Assembly: GCA_946902875.1 (NCBI GenBank)
Contig: OX336337.1
Location: 2,480,001-2,544,000 of the forward strand
Length of the DNA stretch: 64,000 nt
DNA from: Nematopogon swammerdamellus
Lineage: Eukaryota > Arthropoda > Insecta > Lepidoptera > Adelidae
Direction of reading: 5' to 3'
In this document: positions 31,977 to 41,654 of the stretch, one piece after another
Position numbering within the stretch: position 1 is the stretch's first letter
Layout of the letters: each line of letters begins with the position of its first letter
The notes under the pieces: generated by a model
Database searches by the model: none
Seen by the model: the letters and a program-made list of their open reading frames with translations, nothing else
What the model was told of the DNA's origin: nothing
Position numbers and translations under genes: made by a program

Positions 31977-32516
31977 TCAGCCTCGATAGCTCAGTGGTGC
32001 AGACAATCGACTGTCGTTATTGATGGATAAGCAACGCTAGGCGCGGTCAGTACTTGGATGGGTGACCGCTCGACCGTTGGAGGCTGACCGTGGTTCGGAT
32101 TTCACGTAAAACTGTAGGTCCCTTCCCTTCTTACCTTACTAGGTGGTAGGGTTCAACCCGCCCGGGTTGGTACCACCGCACTGAATGAACCGTCGGTCGA
32201 AACGGCTATGTAAATAGTTTGTGTTTTCCGTCCAGTTCAGTGTAGCCGGCACGACCGAAGGGAAGCACTGACATGGCGTCGCTCCAGTTCGGGAGTTGTC
32301 TAAGTCACATTTTTAGCGAAAATGAGCTTTGAATGCAGGTTGATTCAGCTGATTTTTCTGCATATTTCTGCATTCAAAGCTCATTTTCGCTAAAAATGTG
32401 ACTTAGACAACTCCCGAACTGGAGCGACGATGGCACCTAGTTCACCCGGTGTTATGGGCTGACATGACGGATGTTGTAGGTGATGTAGCCAACCGTGTCA
32501 GTTTCCATAAAAAAAA
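31977..32516 (+). mobile_element. Family A SINE, full-length, with nested MITE
   Basis: Best copy of the head: A box TAGCTCAGTGG (31987-31997), 5S box-A-like ATAAGCAACGCTA (32027-32039), GGCGCGG, 5S box-C-like CAGTACTTGGATGGGTGACC (32048-32067) and B box GGTTCGGATTT (32092-32102). The body is interrupted by a 153-bp palindromic element at 32277-32429 and ends GTGTCAGTTTCCATAAAAAA. Confidence 0.92.
32277..32429. mobile_element. 153-bp palindromic MITE inserted in a SINE
   Basis: Two identical 62-bp inverted arms (outer CGTCGCTCCAGTTCGGGAGT) flank a 29-bp centre. The SINE reads ...GACATGG before and ATGGCACC after, giving a 4-bp target duplication ATGG (32273-32276, 32430-32433). No coding capacity. 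Confidence 0.93.
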
Positions 32517-32946
32517 GGATACATGCATACATTTATTTCGTTAGTCTCCTGTCATACATTCTTCAAACATGACCGAGCCGATTCTAATGCGCAATATTAT
32601 CTATGGTCGGTCAAGTGTGTTATCAACCCATACGTCAGTCGCTAGATAGTGACGTGTGCCCGCAGCCACCCCCCTCCCTTTATCCTCCCCCGTCTCACCC
32701 ACACCAATAATAGAGACTATGAAGCATTCCATTTTGAGGATTAACTTGTTCACTACACGTACTGTCACGTACCTTTCACAGGTTGTACGAATATACCCAC
32801 ACCTGTACCCTAATCACGAGATTTAACCTACACCGCGTACTACGCTACGTACGCCGTGTTCTCCGCATCATTTTGTATGGAGAAACGAAGTTCGCAAATC
32901 TATCACTAGAGGCGCTGCTCCGTTTCTCCATACATACATTAGGCTA
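32517..32946. other. No gene seen
   Basis: Mixed-composition DNA. 32660-32705 is C-rich (CCCCCCTCCC). No supported ORF. Confidence 0.3.
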
Positions 32947-33206
32947 CTGCTGCTTCACCGTTCGGAACCGGTGTAAAACTGTAGGTCCCTTACCATGCCA
33001 CTTACTATGGGTTGGTACCACCGTACTGGATGTAAGATGGCCGTATAGCAGCCTCGGTTGTGTTCTCCTCTAGTCCAGTATAGCCAGCAATCCAGGGAAG
33101 TCTCCGGTATGGCACCTACCTTATCGGAGGTGATATTGGCTAGTCAGAGCATGTGCTTTGGCCCCTTTGACTCAGCCACCCATACCAGATTACATAAAAA
33201 AAAATT
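32947..33206 (+). mobile_element. Family C SINE, 3' two-thirds
   Basis: CTGCTGCTTCACCGTTCGGA, TTGGTACCACCGTACTGG, CTCTAGTCCAGTATAGCCAG, TCGGAGGTGATATTGGCTAG and CAGATTACATAAAAAAAA. The tRNA-like head is absent. Confidence 0.88.
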
Positions 33207-33766
33207 TGCCATAAAAGAGTGTATCTCAATAAGTGAATGGCTGTTTGTTCTTCTATAATAATCTTTTTATATAAATAAATAAATCAATCAATCAAACGCC
33301 GGTATCATGACGAAACACAATGCTATCTGAACATACCACAGAACCCGGTATCGACCACGAAACAGCCAGGTTAAGCAAAAACCAACGATCTCATGTGAAA
33401 CCAATAGATACTACTTCAGAGCGAGACGACTTCAAAGGCCGTGACACATTTTAACCCTTTTCGAGTTCAGTGTTGTCGCTGTATTAAATTGAAATCGATG
33501 GCTGTACCATTTTAATTAACACCACTCCTCATTATATATTGTGTATTTTGTTAAATACTTAATTATATAAACGTGTAAATTATTCTAATTATGTGCTTAG
33601 GAAGAAATTGTTATAGTGACTGGTTTTCGTATCATGATAATATTAAGTTCCATATTATTTAAATACCACATTTCTTCGCACACAATCGGCTTATTGCAAC
33701 ACCAAGAATATCTCTTCATAGTCCCATCTCGTTCTTACGTGTTTAAACGAAAAACGCGTCAGAGCT

Positions 33767-33768
<2 letters not shown>
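33207..33768. other. No gene seen
   Basis: AT-rich. AAATAAATAAATC runs at 33274-33292 look like a LINE-type tail. Confidence 0.3.

Positions 33769-33820
<52 letters not shown>
33769..33820. repeat. (GA)n microsatellite
   Basis: About 25 uninterrupted GA dinucleotides. Confidence 0.98.
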
Positions 33821-33821
<1 letters not shown>

Positions 33822-34409
33822 ATAGTCATAGGACTAGTTGCCAACTGACAGTAGGAGGGTAGCGTAAGCAAGCGGAGAGCGTATGCTGTCGTGTGGTAGA
33901 GAATATGTAAAACACTACCAGAGAATACATATTTTTTTTACTCTTACTTTACACGCTGATTGCGACAATCGCTTCATCTATTAGTTTCAGGTGAGAACGT
34001 TGGCCAAAACACGCCTAAACGGTTTAGACCGGCCACTTTCGAATTTAGGCAAACTCGACGTCCATCAGCCAACTCCGAAGTTGTACGGCGTCCGATAATC
34101 CGAAGGATGCCCGTGGTGATGGCATTAATACGAGGCATTAAACTCAAACAAAGCAGATGGCCGCTACAATATGTTACGAATATTTTATGCGACACTTTAT
34201 ATTAAAATGGCTCCGATAAAGTGGAGGATAAGCGGGCGGTAGCCTGTAGCTAGACGAATTGACACGATGTGAGTATGCGGAGATTGATTCTAAGATGATT
34301 TTTGTCATTTTCGGACCATTTGGCAGCATCGTTAAATTAAACCTATGCATATACTTGCTTGCGTAATAAGTAACATCTACACATGCAAGCATCATCATAT
34401 ATCATATGT
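33821..34409. other. No gene seen
   Basis: Both strands are open at 33960-34200 (81 and 73 codons) but the frames show no family signal. Confidence 0.3.
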
Positions 34410-34727
34410 ACCGTGTGGGGCCGGTACTTTAAAAGAATAGCCCCACTGCATCTCTCCCCGTGTATGTCGTAAAAGACGACTAAGGGATATGACTCCCTTC
34501 TTATGTCACTAGGTGGTAGGGTTTAACCCGCCCGGGTTGGTACCACCGCACTGAATGAAAGGTCGGTCGAAACGGCTATGTAAATAGTTTGTGTTTTGCA
34601 GTTCAGTGTAGCCGGCACGACCGGATGGAAGCACTGACGTGGCACCAAGTTCACCCGGTGTTATGGGCTGACATCACGGATGTTGTAGGTGATGTAGCCA
34701 ACCGTGTCAGTTTCCATAAAAAAAAAA
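34410..34727 (+). mobile_element. Chimeric SINE: B end module joined to family A 3' half, copy 1
   Basis: 34410-34490 is the inverted B end module (GTGTGGGGCCGGTACTTTAA, GTCGTAAAAGACGACTAAGG). At GGGATATGACTCCCTTCTTA it passes directly into the family A core, and it ends GTTTCCATAAAAAAAAA. The same junction occurs at 63152-63471 and, on the other strand, at 41703-42020. Confidence 0.85.
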
Positions 34728-35027
34728 TCAATTAGAGCTGTAAAATTGTGAAAGTGTGAAAAAGGATTAAATACCTGGGGAAAGTAAATAAGTATATAGG
34801 TATACGTATGTATAGTTCTATAAAATAGTTATCGTTTCAAGATAGTTTAACAGTTTTACATAATTGTAACTGCCCTACTAATTTCCCAGTTCCTTTAACT
34901 GTTTTACACAACTAAAATATTGCTTTACTCATTTTTAAATTAGAATAATGGTTTTACACAACTATAATTATGATAACTTATTTTAAAATTCCTTTAACTA
35001 TTTTACAAATAAATTATGTAGGTACTT
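34728..35027. other. No gene; loose tandem repeat
   Basis: TTTAACTGTTTTACACAACT and similar phrases recur at ~60-bp spacing (34848-35010). AT-rich. Confidence 0.4.
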
Positions 35028-35331
35028 CAAAATATTAGCTCCACTGCATCTCTCCCCGTGCATGTCATAAAAGGCGACTATGGCATAAGGAATAGATGCC
35101 GTGCTAAAGGGCTCCAGGCTAGCCACCGCTCACCTTGGAACGGTCCTTCCACCGAGTCATGCAGCTGGTGGGTCTTCGTGCCTTACTTGCTGCTTGATAG
35201 TTATCTTGTCCGAATACTTTGCTAAACTTGGTTGTCGGTGTTGTGCTGTAATTTACAAGAGTACCTGAAGCACAACTCCGATTACTCTGCTTACCCCGAT
35301 TGTCGGGATACATCGTGTGGTGTATATGTAT
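35028..35331 (-). mobile_element. Family B repeat, near full-length
   Basis: TAGCTCCACTGCATCTCTCC through CAGCTGGTGGGTCTTCGTGC, the hairpin and ATACATCGTGTGGTGTATAT. Confidence 0.85.
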
Positions 35332-35728
35332 CCTATCGTTGAAAGTAAAATATTTATTCTGCCACAATAATTCACATATCGCTCGCATGGGCTAGGGTCC
35401 TGCATCAAAAAGTGTTTATCTTGCCATAAGACCGACACGACGCGAGCGAGCGACGCGTCGCGTCGCGACTCCGGTTATTGTTTTCGTGCCGAGTAATCTG
35501 AGGATGTTATTTCAATGGTGATGTGAGGGGACATTAACCTGCGAAGAGATGGAAAAGGGTTTTGGTAATATTGCAACTTTACAGTTCCGTGAAAACGTAA
35601 GCGTGTTTTTGAGTTTCATAATTTTAGCCAGCCAGGACATGCTAATGGGTCGTTTAACGACGTTATAGTCTAAGATCCACCCTAAGGAGAGTATAACCTC
35701 ATCAATTTTCGTTATGACAAAAGTATAC
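35332..35728. other. No gene seen
   Basis: A CG-rich run (CGACGCGAGCGAGCGACGCG, near 35436) stands out. No ORF. Confidence 0.3.
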
Positions 35729-36066
35729 CATCCGCTATACCATACCTGTCAAAAAACTATATTCGTCTATCTTTTGTCTTTCTATAATGTAAAATATAAA
35801 AGCCTGTGGCGCCATCTATAATTCAGTAGCGTGACTAATCTATTCTTAGCACGTTTCTTGTACGGTTATCCCCTTAATTTTTAACTTTTTGCTTTTGTTG
35901 GCACATCCGCCATAATAACACATATTCTGTGAAAATTTAAGCTACATAGGTACCTGATACAGTCGAAGACAGCACTCGGACGGACAGGCAGACGAATAGA
36001 TAGACGACAGACAAACGACGTAGGCTTAGTAATAGGCTTTCGTATGGATACTGAACCTTCAAAAAC
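35729..36066 (+). mobile_element. Family D SINE
   Basis: CGCTATACCATACCTGTCAA, GTGGCGCCATCTATAATTCA, TCTATTCTTAGCACGTTTCT, GCCATAATAACACATATTCT, a GACAGACAA tract, GTAGGCTTAGTAATAGG and ACTGAACCTTCAAAAA. Confidence 0.85.
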
Positions 36067-36129
36067 ACATGCTGGCGGTCATTACACGCTCCGTTTCCCC
36101 GTCCACCGCCGCCAATGTAGGACCTGTTT

Positions 36130-36400
36130 TTGTTGTTGTATTGTATTGTTTATTGATCATTCTTATGGCAGTTAGACTGCGCTCGAACTTGTCACAATTT
36201 GTTCTATCCGGTTCGATTACACCCACGAAGAAGAACCGACAAGAACATTCGCAGGGTATTTTTTTTTAAACATATTTTTACAAGTATTTAGTGACTAGCC
36301 ACATAATAACACCGCCCATAGTCCATCTAAAACACAGCTTGAGAACAAGATTAACAATTTTGCTGAGAGTTCTGACTACAAATACTTATTGTTTTTGTTG
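36130..36400 (-). mobile_element. CR1-type LINE 3' end
   Basis: Same subfamily as 29150-29660: ATCATTCTTATGGCAGTTAG, CACCCACGAAGAAGAACCG, TAGCCACATAATAACACCG. Confidence 0.75.
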
Positions 36401-36410
36401 TTAGATAGAT

Positions 36411-36650
36411 TTTTTAATGGAAACTGACACGGTTGGCTACGTCACCTACATCCGTGATGTCAGCCCATAGCACCGGGTGAACTAGGTGCCGTGTCAGTGC
36501 TTCCCTTCAATTCATGTTGGCTACACTGAACTGGACGGAAAACACGAACTATATAGCCGCTTCAACCGACGTTTGATTCAGTGCGTTGGTACCAAACCGG
36601 GCGGGATAAACCTTACCACCTAGTAATAAGGGAAGGGTTCTACAGTTTGT
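36411..36650 (-). mobile_element. Family A SINE, 3' half
   Basis: TTTTTAATGGAAACTGACAC through TTGGCTACACTGAACTGG to ACCACCTAGTAATAAGGG. The head is missing. Confidence 0.85.
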
Positions 36651-36651
36651 A

Positions 36652-36780
36652 AATAACACATTGCTAAACGCGGTGTTCGGTGTTGTGCTGTAATTTGCAA
36701 GAGTTCTTGCAGCACAACACCGACTACCTCTGCTTACCCTGTTTGTCGGTATCAGCGTGCGATATGTATGTATGTATCTA
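36652..36780 (-). mobile_element. Family B repeat, 3' part
   Basis: The hairpin CGGTGTTGTGCTG / CAGCACAACACCG, TATCAGCGTGCGATATG and (TATG)n. Confidence 0.8.
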
Positions 36781-37285
36781 GGTACATACCGGTATATTGT
36801 GCCTCTGATATTTAGGTTATTAAACAGACTACGGAGCCAATATTAATACAACGACATCGCCCTCTCGATAATTTCATTATGGGCTGTTCGCGGCTGTAAG
36901 GGTACCGGTGGCCTTTGATGCGATATGCGGCGCGTTTAATCATAGCCACCTGATTGGTTTCGGTGCAGCTGAGTATTTTCAAATAGCTCCTGTGGGTGCA
37001 TGAGGTCTACTGTTAATGGAGAAATTTTTTTGGTCGTCTACATATTTTTACGAGGTTTCGGTGGATTTTGTATGGAGAAAGTTAACTTCCGTCTCGTTTT
37101 AATGTCGCTCCCATCTTGTGTTCGCGAATGTGCAGTGAAGCAATTATCTACCCTATGATCTACCTACGAGTGATCATCGACATCGAGTGATGAACTAAAA
37201 TTCTTTGACAGCGAAGGTAGGTCGAGCGGCATTTAAGATTTGAGGGAACCTAGTATTTTCCGAGATCGAAACCATTCCTCATAAT
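36781..37285. other. No gene seen
   Basis: About 500 bp with no supported ORF or recognised repeat. Confidence 0.3.
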
Positions 37286-37470
37286 ATGCTGTATGTAAGA
37301 TGCCCGCATAGCAGCCTCGGCTGTGTTCTCCTCTAGTCCAGTATAGCCAGCAATCCGGGGAAGTCTCCGGTATGGCACCTACCTTCTCGGAGGTGATATT
37401 GGCTATACGGTCGGAGCATGCGCTTTGTCCGCTCCGTCTCAGCCACTCATACCGGATTACATAAAAAAAA
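37286..37470 (+). mobile_element. Family C SINE, 3' half
   Basis: GATGCCCGCATAGCAGCCTC, CTCTAGTCCAGTATAGCCAG, CTCGGAGGTGATATTGGCTA and ACCGGATTACATAAAAAAAA. Confidence 0.85.
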
Positions 37471-37515
37471 GGTGCGCACATTTTCCAACCATAGACCAAA
37501 GCACCGTGTGTATTT

Positions 37516-37820
37516 CCGAATAGCCCCACTACATCTCTCCCCGTACATGTCGTAAAAGGCGACTAAGGAATAAGGACAAGGTGCCGTGCTAAAGGGCGAC
37601 AGGATAACTACATCTCACCTTTGCCACGGTACTTTCACCGACTCATGCGGCAGGTGGGTCTTCGTGCCTTACTTGCTGCTTGATTATATTGTATGAATAT
37701 TTCTTTGCGAAATGTGGTGGTCGGTGTTGTGCTGTAATTCACCAGAGTTCTTGCAGCGCAACACCAATTACTCTGCTAGCCCCGTTTTTCGGTATACAGC
37801 GTGTGGTATGTATGTATGTA
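37516..37820 (-). mobile_element. Family B repeat, near full-length
   Basis: AATAGCCCCACTACATCTCT through GCGGCAGGTGGGTCTTCGTG, the hairpin and TACAGCGTGTGGTATGTATG. Confidence 0.87.
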
Positions 37821-38011
37821 AATAAAAGTTAAAGTATGTATTTAATAAATTATATTTCTATAATATTTATGCTCATTTTCTTTTTATTTACAGCAACAAT
37901 AATATTAGACAATCCTTCAACAACACTCTATACAACTAACCTATTTATTTACTGTTCATAATTAACAAATATATATTTACATATAGGTATACGAATTTGT
38001 CCTAATAAGTA

Positions 38012-38218
38012 TACCAGACGGCATATAACTTGAACCAGTGCAGTAGATGGTTTTAGGGTAACTTTGGTGGAGGGCGCGGGATGCGACGGCGGGGAGAGCA
38101 ACTGCAGACCGCGTGATTGGTTGGCTAGTAGCCCTCTGCACCGCGTGCGCGTGCCGTTTGCTCCCAAATACACTTCCGTACCTGCGAAAACTGGTCCAAG
38201 TTATATGCCGTCTGGTAT
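38012..38218. mobile_element. ~207-bp MITE
   Basis: Left end TACCAGACGGCATATAACTT and right end AAGTTATATGCCGTCTGGTA are inverted over ~28 bp with one mismatch. The centre is GC-rich (GGAGGGCGCGGGATGCGACG). A TA target is possible but not certain. Confidence 0.8.
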
Positions 38219-38315
38219 TAGCAGTATTTTTATTATGATTAAAGTTTTGACTTATACACATTTAATTCATTATTTGATCCTTGTGTGTGTTCTATCGCCT
38301 GTACCACGGAGAGTG

Positions 38316-38722
38316 TTCCAAGTCTAGAACCACTGCAACTCCGTAGGTATGTCGGCGCCCTAAGTGTGTTCTATCACTTATTCCATGGGGAATGCTCGGA
38401 GGAGCTGTTTAACGCGATCCCGCCGTCCCCTTTCCACCTCCGCACCACGCTCACTGGGCAGGGAATGCAGGGAATCCCTATACGCTGGACTTACCAATGG
38501 GTTCTGCAGATCTTTCCTCCACAGAACTGGTAAACTCTGGAACGCTCTCCCTGCACACATATTTCCCCCCAAGTATAGTCTCGGGTCCTTCAAGAGAGGC
38601 GTGAATAGGCACCTGTCAGGCCGGCATGGCATTCGCAACCCCCGCGTACGACCGAGTGTCCATGGGCGTCGTTAGACACCTTATGGGTGGCTCGGCGCCA
38701 CATGTCGCGCTTAGTATAAAAA
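38316..38722 (+). mobile_element. LINE 3' end (LINE-3), RT C-terminal remnant
   Basis: Translates as LEPLQLRRYVGALSVFYHLF HGECSEELFNAIP, then after a frameshift [29 protein letters not shown]. This is the C-terminal pattern of a LINE reverse transcriptase (SLxLRR..GxLxxFYxLxHGECSEELF ... LWNxLPxxxFPxxYxLxxFK). It ends GTATAAAAAAAAAAAA. Other copies lie at 38731-39068, 42042-42195, 48354-48757, 57022-57375 and 59884-59985. Confidence 0.8.
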
Positions 38723-38730
38723 AAAAAAAA

Positions 38731-39068
38731 GAAGCTGAACGACGCGATCCCCCATCGCCATTCTACCATCGTTCCATGCGCAACCGGTTGAAAATACATC
38801 AACATACTGTCGATACCACCTACTTAGGATAAATCGATCCTGTAAATTTGTTATTTACAGGGTTTCCAACATGTGGAATGCTCTCCCACCTGCATCTTTT
38901 CCTCCAATGTACAGTCTGGGGTCCTTCAAACATAATGCGAAGGTGCACCTGGCCGGCCGAAATGGTATTTGCAGCCCCCGTAAATATCCGAATGCCCGTG
39001 GGCGCCGTCTGACTACACCTCTGCGTTAGTCTGGCGCGCGCCATATGTCGTACTTAACATAAAAAAAA
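38731..39068 (+). mobile_element. LINE-3 3' end, second diverged copy
   Basis: MWNALPPASFPPMYSLGSFK is followed by AGRNGICSPR, with the A-rich end at CTTAACATAAAAAAAA. It lies directly downstream of the first copy in the same orientation. Confidence 0.75.
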
Positions 39069-39628
39069 TCGTGTACACAGACTCTGTAATGTTACATCGG
39101 AATTCGCGGAGCAAGAATACGATCTTGCTAGGAATTGACGAAGACGATCAATAAACAATCGATACTGTTGTCGATACTCATATTTTTTATCTCTATTAAT
39201 TGTTGTCTATATTTGACATGTAATTCATAAATAGAGATTCTGATTACAAAATGTTGGAATTTCGATGTTTTCGTCTATAATTTAAACTATTTCTGTAGAA
39301 AATAAAACGTAGGTGCGAGTACGAAGTACGAACCAACTAAACAGACAGTAAAATAATTTCCATATTATTCCAAAATATCGATACATTTTCGATTTTTGTG
39401 AATACATTGTCCCACCACTAAACGCCCTTCAAGCATTCGTGCTCTGCGGATTCCGATGTAATATTATATATAATTTCCTTATTGTTTATTTATCTAAGGA
39501 CACAATACAACCTTCTCTGATAATATATTTAAACAGTCAATTATAGGCACATTACATCCAAGCTATGTACAGCTAATACTAAATAAATATATAATAGATA
39601 CGAATATTTTTAATTTTACTCTGTTATT
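39069..39628. other. No gene seen
   Basis: AT-rich with no supported ORF. Confidence 0.3.
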
Positions 39629-39945
39629 AATTATATTCATTTTTAAGTTTCCGGTTTAAAGACTTCATAAGTCGAGGTTTCGCCCGCTACGTCACGGGCT
39701 TCTTCAGGGACTGCGGGAGTTCCTGGAGCCAACGTCTGGTGTCCGTTGTCCTACTACTTTTCATCAAGACGTCAAACTACTACTTTTTACTTAAAAGTTT
39801 GACGTCTGGTACAACGGACACCAGACGTTGGCTCCAGGAACTCCCGCAGTCCCTGAAGAAGCCCGTGACGTAGCGGGTGAAACGTCGACTTATGTAATTT
39901 AAACCTACTACTGTTAATCCGGAAACTTAAAAATGAATATAATAG
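39629..39945. mobile_element. Fold-back element, ~140-bp imperfect arms
   Basis: Outer ATTATATTCATTTTTAAGTT and its inverse. Inner arms share GGGCTTCTTCAGGGACTGCG GGAGTTCCTGG in inverted copies. Small differences (TTTCGCCCGCT vs TTTCACCCGCT inverse) and one small block present on one side only. A related fragment (GTCGACGTTTCG, TCCTCAGGAC) is near 49770-49850. Confidence 0.85.
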
Positions 39946-39970
39946 ATGCGAAGCCGAAAATGAAGAGAAA

Positions 39971-40050
39971 AATACGTCCCGACCAGGATTCGAACCTGGA
40001 ACTCCGGCTTGAGCCGCCAACGCATGACCATTTCGACACCGGATCGATGG
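39971..40050 (-). ncRNA. tRNA-like sequence, probably a SINE head
   Basis: Minus strand: a T-arm with perfect 5-bp stem and B box (CCAGGTTCGAATCCTGG), an anticodon-like arm TTGGC GGCTCAA GCCGG, and an A-box-like GTGTCGAAATGGTCATGCG. Position 33 is G instead of T and the acceptor stem pairs poorly, so it is unlikely to be a working tRNA gene. Confidence 0.5.
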
Positions 40051-40175
40051 CGCATTCACTCTAAATTTTGAACAGTTGCATCTTCTATTAGGTATTACGC
40101 AAATCATGCGTCATTGACCCGGTGGCGAAATCGTGCAAGTGCACTCAAAATACAAAGTAATCATCATCATAAACA

Positions 40176-40445
40176 ACGTGTCCCAAAACTCAACGTCAAG
40201 CGGGAACCAGGAAGTAGGCCAGTTTATGACTACCAGGGAAAAATAAGAAGAACAAAAATCTGAGTCATTTATTTTTTTAGAAAATAATTTCACTAAATAT
40301 TTTTTTTATAAAACTACAGGCATTCTGATTTTATTTGGGAAATGTCAATTTTCAACGTTTTTCAAATGACTCGGATTTGTCATAAACAGGCCTACTCCGA
40401 GGCCTACTCCCTGGTTCCCGCTTGACGTTGAGTTTTTGGACACGT
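40176..40445. mobile_element. ~270-bp MITE, complete copy
   Basis: Ends ACGTGTCCCAAAACTCAACG and its inverse, CGTTGAGTTTTTGGACACGT. Next inward are CAAGCGGGAACCAGG and GTAGGCCAGTTTATGACTAC, also inverted at the right side with a short duplicated ACTCCGAGGCCT. The truncated relative is at 10361-10673. Confidence 0.85.
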
Positions 40446-40945
40446 CTTATATCATTATAATAACAATAATTTGATTTTGGTACATATTTGCATTGATATT
40501 AAAATGTTGAAATTTTCGAAGGAAATGCACAAATAAATAAATTTTCGTGTAAACAAAATAAAATAAAAAAATTTCACAACCAGCAAAAAATAGTGAATAT
40601 ATTGAAAACAAACATGGTTATTTAAAAATATGGGCAGCAATGAGGGGGGTGGACGTGTATTTAAAATTATGGCAAAAAACAACTTCGAAAAAAATAATCT
40701 AGAATGAAATTTCACCCAACATACATTTCTTAAAATTTACCTAAATGTTTAATGGATATGATAACATGTTTTTTTCTTTCCACACCTTTTTTATTTATTT
40801 TTCATATCAACTTAGTTTCCTATAGCTCATTAACCCCTTTGCTGCTACCGGTAATTTTAAATTCACTCAGTAGAACCAGAAATACCTATGTATTTCTATT
40901 ACCTACCACACTGACTCTCTTCTAACCACAGGTTCGACAGGTTAT
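40446..40945. other. No gene seen
   Basis: Very A/T-rich. The open minus-strand frame at 40455-40715 is low complexity. Confidence 0.35.
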
Positions 40946-41432
40946 AAAAATCGGTAAAGTGCGAGTAGTCACACACGGAGGGTTCCGTAGAACCGCTCTA
41001 CCATAGCTGTCAAAAAACCATAAACGTCTATCTTTGTCTGTCTGCGATGCAAAGTACCTGTAACGCCATCTATTATTTTGTAGCTTGAATAATATGTACT
41101 TATCGATTCTTAGCACATTTCTTGTATAATGATCCGCCTTAATTGTTTTGCTTAATGCTTGTTGGAATACCCGCCATAATAACACCAGGCTTTCCACTCC
41201 GACCAACTGAACTGAACAATTGAAACGGATAAACTATTTTTCTTTCTCAACGATACAACTTTTTCGTGGGTACGGTAGGAATATTTTATTCACATATTCT
41301 GTGAACATTTCAACGGGCTACCTAATTACAGTTCAAAATACAGCAGTAGGACCAACATACAGACAGACAGACATACACACAGACGGCGTAGGCTTAGTAA
41401 TAGGCTTCGTTATGCATACGGATCCCTAAGAA
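40946..41432 (+). mobile_element. Family D SINE with internal insertion, next to the sarcoglycan stop codon
   Basis: AAAGTGCGAGTAGTCACACA, CATAGCTGTCAAAAAACCAT, TCGATTCTTAGCACATTTCT and CCGCCATAATAACAC, then ~105 bp of foreign sequence (41186-41290), then CACATATTCTGTGAACATTT, (GACA)n and GTAGGCTTAGTAATAGGCTT. It ends 28 bp below the sarcoglycan stop, so it would form the gene's 3' UTR on the opposite strand. Confidence 0.85.
41285..41290 (-). terminator. Candidate poly(A) signal AATAAA for the sarcoglycan gene
   Basis: First minus-strand AATAAA after the stop codon, 170 bp downstream. It lies in the foreign insertion within the family D SINE. Cleavage-site use cannot be shown from sequence. 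Confidence 0.45.
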
Positions 41433-41459
41433 CTTGCAAATCAACAAAACCCGCTAGGA

Positions 41460-41654
41460 TCATCGGCATATGAGGCTGTCGTCCCTGGCTGCGCAGGCGC
41501 CGTGCGGCGGAGCGAGGAAGAGTTTGCCGCTTGCGCAGACGCAGAGCTGGTAGATGTCGTGGTGGTGGGGGTCGCGGGTGTGCGGCGCCGTCGGCGGGAG
41601 AGGCAGCGCCGATTTCAGCTTCGGGAAGAATATGCTGGGCGCGTCTATGCGTAT
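41460..41654 (-). CDS. Scgdelta: Sarcoglycan exon E (last coding exon)
   Basis: Acceptor GTTCAACAG precedes the exon, which starts in phase 0 as [15 protein letters not shown]. It carries the C-terminal extracellular Cys cluster [15 protein letters not shown] ... [11 protein letters not shown], where disulfides stabilise the domain in the family, and ends with TGA at 41460-41462. Confidence 0.93.
   Translation of the reverse strand: MRIDAPSIFFPKLKSALPLPPTAPHTRDPHHHDIYQLCVCASGKLFLAPPHGACAARDDSLICR

Noticed and set aside
32027..32069. True 5S rRNA gene
   Set aside because: Only the internal promoter half is present, sandwiched between tRNA-like boxes and repeated in other SINE copies.
39971..40050. 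Functional tRNA gene
   Set aside because: The T-arm is good but the anticodon loop lacks T33 and the acceptor stem pairs poorly; more likely a SINE head.
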